Assembly: GCF_000313135.1 (NCBI RefSeq)
Contig: NW_004457435.1
Span: 175,890-204,307 of the forward strand
Source of the DNA: Acanthamoeba castellanii str. Neff
Lineage: Eukaryota; Discosea; Longamoebia; Acanthamoebidae
Direction: 5' to 3'
Length of the DNA: 28,418 nucleotides
Made by a program: the position numbers and the translations under genes. The notes beneath the pieces are model-generated. The model did not search any database, was not told the origin of the DNA, and was given only the letters and a program-made list of their open reading frames with translations. Positions 21,601 through 28,418 of the stretch are shown here, in pieces; the stretch's first letter is position 1, and each line of letters begins with the position of its first letter.

Positions 21601-24600
21601 CAACACTCACCACCACCGCACACGCACGCGCGTGAACTTTAACTTCACACGCGTGTCCAATTGTAGGTCACTCTGCGTGTGTGGAGCTGCTGCTGAAGTA
21701 CGGCGCGTCGGTCAAGGCCAAGACCGCGGATTCTAGAACCAGTGCGCCTTTCCCCCACTGTTCCCGCACTACCCACTACTCGTTGCTGCCGCCTGGGTTA
21801 ACACTCTGTTGTTGTTTACGCTACTGTCCAGCACCACTTCACTACGCGTGCGTGCAAGGCAATCTGGAGAGCGTGCGCCTGCTGGTGGAAGCCGGAGCCG
21901 ACATCAACCCGCAGGACAAGGACGGCGACTTCCCCCTGTCCCTTGCCGCCGGTACTCATTCTCTCTCTCTCACTCACCATTGTCACCATCGTCATCGTTA
22001 TCGTCATCACCACCATCAATCTGACGACGTTGTTCGGCCAGGGTACGATCACACGGACGTGATTTCGTATCTCCTGGAAAAGGGCGCCAGCGTCAACTGC
22101 CAAAGCACCAAGGACGGCGAATCAGGTATTTTCCCCCAGTAGCTCTGCCGCACTACTTCCGATTGTGCTCTGCTCTGACACGGTGGTGGCACTGTGTCAG
22201 CGTTGCACAAGGCCGCGTGGCTGGGTTGTGTGGACAGCATCGAATTGCTGTGCCAAAAAGGCGCTGAGGTCGACATCAAATCCAAGAGCTATGCGGCTAC
22301 GCCCCTCTCCAAGGTGCGTCTTTTCATTATTCTTATCATTAGTATTATTATCGTTAATATTTATCTATTTATTTTTAAATATATTCTACTCAAATTCTAA
22401 CCATTACTCGTCCCGCAACGTAGGCCGTGAAAAATGGACACACGCACTGTGTCGCGGCACTCATCAAGCACGGGGCCGACGTCAACCTGCCGAACAAATA
22501 CGACACCACTCCGCTGGTGCGTGCCGCCCCTCTACCTTCCCATTTGGCATTCAAGCTATATACGAATACGAAAGTAATGTACTAATGGGCCGCTTCGGCG
22601 TGTGCAGTATGCGGCGTGTGGACTGTACAGCGACGACGTGGCCGAAGTGTTGCTCGCGTCTGGCGCGCGGAACCACATCTCTGAACGAATCACGCCCATC
22701 TATCGGGTAACACCACACACACACACACACAACCACACGACACACGACACACGACACAGAGGCTAATGTCTTTTTGTGATTAGACCATGCAAGAAAAGAA
22801 GTGCGACTTGGCTGGAAAGATCGCGCTGGCCGAGCTCACCTTCCTCGAGCAGAAGCGCGGCACCGCCGAAACCGACGACGAGAAACGCAAGAGAGAAGAG
22901 TGGGAAAAGGAGAAGGAAAAGATCAAGGACACCCTCGAGTGGGAGATCGAGAAGAGCGAGTTCGCCAAGCGGTGGGAGGCCAACGAACTGGACCGCCTCC
23001 ACTACCTGGCTCTGGCGGGCGACGCCGCGGCGCTGGCCGCGCGCATCGAAGAGCGCAAGCGCGAGTACCTCGCCGAGCAGGAGCAGAAGAGCCTGGCCGA
23101 GAAGAAGAAAGCAGCGCTGCAGAGCGCAATGAAGGACAAAATGGAGGTGGACAGCGCCAAGAAGAAGGAAGAAGACGACAAGCAAGGTATGGCCAACCCG
23201 CACTACTGCACACGCACACGCACCACCGCACACGCAGATAGGCACGCTCACCGCACACACACTGCCACGAGCAGAGGCGGAGGAGATTCAGGACGGTCCG
23301 CTCGATGTGCGCCTGAAGGACGGGCTCACGCCCCTGCATTTGGCCGCCTTCGCCGGCAACGTGGAGTGCCTCATTCTGCTGCTCGACTCTGGCGCCACGC
23401 TGGGTGTGAAAGACATCCAGAAGCGTACCGCCTTCCATTGGTACCGCAGCGCTCTGCTGAGAACCCCATCAGCCGCCCTACTTGCGCGTCTGACCTGTGT
23501 GTGTGTGTGTGTGTGTGGTGCAATGCGCAGGGCTGCGGTGCGAGGACACCATGATGTGCTCAAGCTGCTCATCGACCGATTCCAGCAGGCGCCAATCGGT
23601 ACCGGACGTCGCGCACACGGCTCTCTCCCAGGAAAAATACTAACTGACCCCCGCTCATTGTTGTATAACGCTGGCAGCGTTCACGGAAGACAGTGCGGAC
23701 GGCGAAGGCGACAACCTGCTGATGGCCAAGGACACCAGCACCATAAGCGCCCTCGGTCTCGCCGCCAAGGTGCGCAGACCTGCCAAGTGAAGCCAAGTGC
23801 GCATTTCTGGAATCTTTGGAATGTAACACTGACTGACGCGGTGGAATGAATGAACAGAAAGGGTCGCTTCCCTGTGTCGAGCTACTGTTGAATGCCAGCG
23901 GCCATGTGGACAAGAGCTGCTTCGGCTCGCTCCCCAAGAAGGCCAAGTGCTCCGCGTGCCTCGATTTCCTGGTCAACCAGGTACGCGGCCGGGTGTTGGT
24001 GGTGGGTGGTATTGTTTGGATTCAAAGATTGAGCTTAGGATTGAAATTCGATTGGCTGCCTGTTGTGGTAGGTGATCCGCACGGGCGTGGCGCCCAAGCG
24101 TCTGGAGAAGATCCTGACGACATCATCTACGGCGTGGGCGACGTACCCGACCTCGTGGAGCTGCTGCTCAAGCACGGAGCCACCCCGACGCCCAGTGCCC
24201 TCTCCGCTGTGACCACCTACGGTCACGCCAAGGTACCTCCGCGCCACACGACACACACGACACACACACGACACACGACACACAACTAATGAACGTCATC
24301 AGAGCTTCAAGGTGATGCTCAGCAAGCTCACACCGGCCGAGATCAAGCGACGACCTCTGCTTGCGTCCAGTACGTGCTGTGCTGTGCTGTGCTGTGCTGT
24401 GCTGTGCTGTGCTGTGCTGTGCTGTGCTGTGCTGTGCTGTGCTGTGCTGTGCTGTGCTGTGCTGTGCTGTGCTGTGCTGTGCTGCTCTTGGTTCAACCGG
24501 TGGATAAAAAAAAGGGTCCTAATTAACTGGCCACAGTTCGAGGAAGCCTCGAATGCGCCAAGATCGCTGTTGCCATGGGCGCCGACCCCAACCTCGTCTC

Positions 24601-27600
24601 TGCCTCTCAGGTATGTGGCCGTGTGTCGTGCGTGTCATGCCATGTGCGTCGTGATACCCAACCAACTTGCTGACCGGTCGACACGAATCAGACGCTGTCG
24701 ATGGATCAGCAATCGGCGCTGCACGAGACGGCCAACTGCGGGCGCTACGATATCCTCCACTACTACCTGAGCGAGTGCGGCGGCGACCCGGACCTGCGCG
24801 ATTCCCGGGGCCGCACCCCGCTGCACTCGGCGGCCTACGGCGGTCACATCGAGTGCTGCAAGCTGCTGGTCGAGTACGGGGCCAAGTGGAGCGTGGCCGA
24901 CATGCGCAAGCGTCTGCCCCTCCACGAGGTAAACGCCACACTTCGCTTCGTTCTTTTTTCGTCGCTTCGCTCTTTCTGTTCTTTTCTTACTCTATAATTT
25001 CTCTTTTTTTTTGTTTGCTGTGGAATGTGCGGCACATTCCAGGCTGCGACCCACGGCTTTACGGATGTGTGTAAGTACCTGGTGTCGATCCCCCACGGCA
25101 AGCGGGCGCTGAGCACGCGGACCTTCACCCAGAGCACCGCACTGTTGGAGGCTGCCCAGGGCGGACACAGCATGTGCGCACTCTTCCTCATTCGCGCGGG
25201 CTCCAACATCTACGCCACCGACAGGTTCGCATCAACACACACAGCAATTGTAGATGTATCTATCTGGAGGGGGGATGAATTAGGGCACAACGACACACAC
25301 ACACACATCACCACACACACACACACACACAATCGTCCAAGAGGCTGACTAGCGTGTCCAGGAGCGGATCGACAGCGTTGCACTACGCGGCACTGCGAGG
25401 CATGCTGAAGGTGATGGAGTTGCTGATCAAGCGCGGCGCCAACATCGACAGTGCCGACAGCAAGGGCAACACACGTACGCATGCTTGCCCCTGTGTGTGT
25501 ATGTGTGTGTGTATGTGCGTGTGGTGTGTGTGTGTGTGTGTGCTTCTTTTGACGACATGACACACATTGGGCACACAAACCAGCGTTGCACATGGCGACC
25601 ATGAGCGACCACTCGGAGGCCGCGGAGCTGTTGATTCGCCACGGCGCCGAGATCGACATCAGCGAGGAGCTGTCCAACCTGTCGCCCATCCACTACGCCA
25701 TTCGCTCAGGTTTAACCTCCCCGCCACCCCATTGGGCGATAATTAGTACATTACCTTGTAACACTGTTGCATATGAAACAGGAAATGAGCGTCTCTTCGG
25801 CGAGCTCGTGTCGCGGGGCGTGCCGACTACGTGCAAGGACGCGAACGGCCTCATGCCGCTCCATGCCGCGGTGGCCGGCGGACACATCGGGCTGGTGCAC
25901 AAGCTCGTGTCCATGGGCGTGCCGCTCCACATCGAAGATCTCCGCAAGCGCACCGCCCTCCACTGGGCCGCATGTAGGCGTCCCTCCTCCACCACACGAC
26001 ACGCGCACACCGCACACGCCACCGCACACGCACACACACACACATACACACACCGCAACACGCACGGCACACGACACACTCACTGGGGTCTGTGTGTCAT
26101 CAGCCGATGGCACGACGGAGCGGAGCGTCTACCTCTCGCGCACGATCGGGCGCGTACTGGATGAGGCCCCGCTCACTCCCTTCGGTACCAGCCTCCCCCC
26201 ATACAAAGGCCTTTGCGTTGACGACGGAGGCACTGACCAGACTCTGAGTTGTTTTGTATGTTTGGATTTGATGGGTGCATGCAGCGGGAGACAAGATCGA
26301 GCAGTTGGCCCTCCTCGACCGCTCGCGGCAGTTCGTGCTGCGCATCCACCAGTTCAAGAGCTTCGTGGAAGCTGAGGACACCCAGGTCCTCTCCGACCCC
26401 GTCGAGTACCACGGCTTCCAATGGTACCATTATTTTTATTCATTTATTTTTATTCATTTATTTATTTTTATTTATATTAATATTAATTCAGCACTTCCTT
26501 ATTTCCTTTTATTTTGGTTATTCAAATTTTGTAAATCTAATTTATTCTGACTTACGCGGATTGCAGGTTCATCAAGGCGCGCAAGTGCTTCGATGGTCAG
26601 CTCGATGGACACATTTCGCTCTTTTTCGAGGTGCGGCACGTTTCGCCTAAGGTACGTCTCAGTTGGCCGCTCGCTCGCTCGTCGTACTGGCAGTCTCGTA
26701 GTCGTATAGACGTCTGATCACTCTCTGACTTATGGCTCGGCTCATCTATGTTGAAACAAAAAGGCCTCGGATGACGACGCCGATTCGGATAACGACGACG
26801 CGAACTGGGGCGTGTTTGCCGACTACGCCATCAGCATCCAAAACAAGGACCAGTACAAGTCTATTTCAATGGGTACCGCCCCTCCGCTCTCATTGATGTT
26901 GTCTACAGCACACGGCACGCGACACACACATACACACACACACACAGACACGGTGAACAGAAAGTATGGAATCTAGAAGTGCTGATTCTGATATTCTTCA
27001 GAATCGGGCAACCGCTTCGAGCGACGGAGCAGCGGCTGGGGCTGGCGCAAGTTCGCAAAGATGTCGACCCTCACCGATCCCGACGCCGGTACCCAAACAA
27101 AACCCCTAGACTCGCGAGAAATTATCTTTTCAGCTTTTCCCCCTTTTTTGTACCTTTTGTACCCTCAACGACTCACCGCTTATTGTTATTATTATGATTA
27201 TTATTGCAGGCTTCATGTGGGGCGACGACGAATCGATCCAGCTGCTGGTCAAGTTCGAAATGATCCCGAGTACGGCGGTGGCGCGACACTTTGCGTTTAT
27301 CAAGCAAAAGGCCCCCGTGCAGAAGGACTGGGAGCAACACGTGGAGAAGTGCGTTCACACACACACACACACACACCACAGGCACACACACACACCACAG
27401 GCACACACACACACACACACACATGACTCATCGTCGTGCGAGCGTGTCTTTTCTGCAGGAAGAAGAAGCTCATCGAGTACCTGCTGGCCAACGGGCTCGA
27501 TGCCAAGGCCGCCTCCATCGACGGGTGGACTCCGCTGCACCTCCAAGCTGAGAAGCCCGACGCGGCCAGTGCCCGCTTGCTGGTCGACGCCGGCGCAGAC

Positions 27601-28418
27601 CCCAACGCGCGCGACTCCGAAGGCTGCACGCCCATGCACTGGGCCGCACGGTACGTGTCGTGTGTGTCGTGTGTGTGTCGTGTCGTGTGTCGTGTGCCAA
27701 TGTCGTGCGCACACTGACGCCATTGGCCCCAGGCCGAAGAACTACCACGTCGCGCGGCCGAAGCGCTTGCGAATGTCGGCCGAGCTGATCAGTTTCCTGC
27801 GGGAGAAGGGCGCCGACATCAACGCGCGCGACATCACCGGCGCCGCGCCGCTCCACTACGCCGTGTGGCACAACGAGGACTTTGTCGAGATCCTACTCAA
27901 CAACGGGGCCGACCCCAACATCGCCACGCTGCCCGCCTGCGGCCAGTACACGCCGCTCCACTTCGCGGCCGACATTCGCAAGAAGAGCGCCATCAAGTCG
28001 CTCCTCGAGAAGGGCGCCGATCCCACGCGCATCGACGCCGAAGGCCGCTCAGTCCTCCATCACATCGTCAAGGACTGCGGTACGCACACGCCACACACGC
28101 CGCATGCACACACACACACACACACACACGCACACACACTCGCATGCACACACGGCACACACACGGTTGTCTGATGCGTTGTGGTCACAGATGTGCAGTT
28201 CACGATCGAGGATCCGGTGATCCCTGGCGAGCCGCTCAGCGACTCTCTGATCGTGGTGGGCGATCTGCCCTCGGAGGAACGCGGCGGTGACGAACACGCG
28301 TGGGACGTCCTCTTCGATGTCCAGGGCCAACGAATTCGGTCCGACCGTGTTGCATTTTTATTATTATTTTGTGTGTGGTGTGTGTGTGTGTGTGTTCTGA
28401 CGCCCAGCGCACGCCATG
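18622..28418 (+). CDS. Giant SPRY-ankyrin-MATH-ankyrin protein, 3' end outside window
   Basis: A scaffold-like protein of about 2,020 residues in view. Exons: 18622-18901, 18964-19103, 19194-19359, 19500-19598, 19691-20092, 20167-20299, 20391-20523, 20643-20775, 20843-21110, 21187-21583 (frame break), 21667-21741, 21832-21951, 22042-22125, 22201-22313, 22424-22516, 22608-22706, 22784-23186, 23275-23440, 23531-23598, 23678-23769, 23858-23980, 24072-24232 (frame break), 24303-24369, 24537-24610, 24692-24928, 25043-25224, 25362-25474, 25584-25709, 25782-25973, 26104-26184, 26285-26423, 26567-26651, 26764-26872, 27002-27088, 27210-27348, 27459-27650, 27733-28079, 28191-about 28338, then probably 28408 on. 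Order: one ankyrin repeat (CTPLHWAIW), SPRY (about 140-290; GCWFYEVVIGTENLYQIGW), a Ser/Thr run, ankyrin repeats, an acidic then Lys/Glu-rich insert (about 495-700), ankyrin repeats, a coiled segment (about 912-1046), ankyrin repeats, MATH (about 1615-1770) and ankyrin repeats to the edge. Except at the two breaks, splice phases agree throughout, so I treat it as one gene. Confidence 0.85.
19191..19920 (+). other. SPRY domain segment of the giant gene
   Basis: Spliced exons 19194-19359, 19500-19598 and the start of 19691-20092 encode a SPRY fold, a protein-binding beta sandwich. Landmarks are GCWFYEVVIGTENLYQIGW, the YSYAFDGYRRLKWH stretch, GDILGCGLDADRKEIMYWLN and a closing VNFGGEPFKYP. In this family such domains often serve as substrate receptors. 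Here the partner is unknown. Confidence 0.85.
24376..24480. repeat. (GCTGT)21 pentanucleotide array in an intron
   Basis: Twenty-one perfect copies of GCTGT occupy 105 nt just after the donor of intron 24370-24536 in the giant gene. It is the purest array in the window. It has no coding sense because splicing removes it in phase. Confidence 0.97.
26285..27270 (+). other. MATH domain segment of the giant gene
   Basis: Exons 26285-26423, 26567-26651, 26764-26872, 27002-27088 and the start of 27210-27348 encode a MATH/TRAF-type beta sandwich: QFVLRIHQFKSF, DGQLDGHISLFFEVRHV, NWGVFADYAISIQNKDQY, GWGWRKFAKMSTL and ESIQLLVKFEMIP. MATH domains bind short peptide motifs, often for ubiquitin ligases or proteases. 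It is spread over five small exons whose phases all agree. Confidence 0.8.
27355..27424. repeat. (CA)n microsatellite in an intron of the giant gene
   Basis: The intron 27349-27458 is mostly CACACA with two CCACAGG interruptions. It is one of several such CA tracts in this gene's introns; others lie near 25299-25331, 26037-26052 and 28103-28140. Confidence 0.85.

Noticed and set aside
20689..21606. 305-codon minus-strand open frame with hydrophobic Phe/Leu runs
   Set aside because: It is the complement of the Lys/Glu-rich insert of the giant gene. The hydrophobic look comes from reading GAA/AAG runs backwards.
23846..24289. Reading the interval as one unspliced exon
   Set aside because: It stays open by chance through the intron 23981-24071. 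The retained part has A/T-rich codon use and no ankyrin pattern, and the donor and acceptor are canonical.

Overview
The window is nuclear DNA of a gene-dense, intron-rich, GC-rich protist. GT-AG introns of about 50-200 nt interrupt almost every gene. Exons are GC-rich at third codon positions, and spacers between genes are often under 150 bp. Together with the set of protein families, this points to an amoebozoan of the Acanthamoeba castellanii type. That assignment is an inference from style and gene content, not a database match. Gene models were built by hand: exons were joined only where a splice donor and acceptor kept the reading frame and the joined protein made sense for its family.

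Left part, minus strand: (1) the N-terminal 637 residues of a RhoGEF with an IQ motif next to its DH domain (70-3428, running off the left edge); (2) two tandem copies of an unrecognised four-exon gene (3887-4520 and 4637-5251); (3) a mitochondrial-type peroxiredoxin-5 (5451-6387); (4) a one-exon, highly charged small protein with weak complexin-like motifs (6495-6947); (5) a FYVE zinc finger joined to an alpha/beta hydrolase (6992-9323).

Middle: a 224 bp divergent spacer switches to plus-strand genes. These are (6) a small Rieske 2Fe-2S protein (9548-10423), (7) a mitochondrial-type Obg GTPase carrying an apparent 1-base deletion (10483-12625), and (8) a poly(ADP-ribose) glycohydrolase, PARG (12790-15481). 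A second PARG (9) follows tail-to-tail on the minus strand (15569-18280). The two PARGs share a domain plan and an MGNxxS N-terminus but differ at four intron positions.

Right part: divergent from the second PARG across 341 bp is (10), a very large plus-strand gene (18622 to beyond the right edge, 38 exons seen). It encodes a SPRY domain, many ankyrin repeats, charged coiled segments and a MATH domain, with more ankyrin repeats after it. It has two apparent frame breaks.

The genes do not form one obvious pathway. Notable themes are ADP-ribose removal (two PARGs), phosphoinositide and Rho signalling (FYVE, RhoGEF), mitochondrial redox and translation (Prx5, Obg), and a scaffold-like ankyrin giant. 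Introns, but almost no spacers, carry CACACGACAC/GTGTCGTGTG microsatellites. Two introns hold perfect longer tandem arrays, one of 12 bp units and one of 5 bp units.
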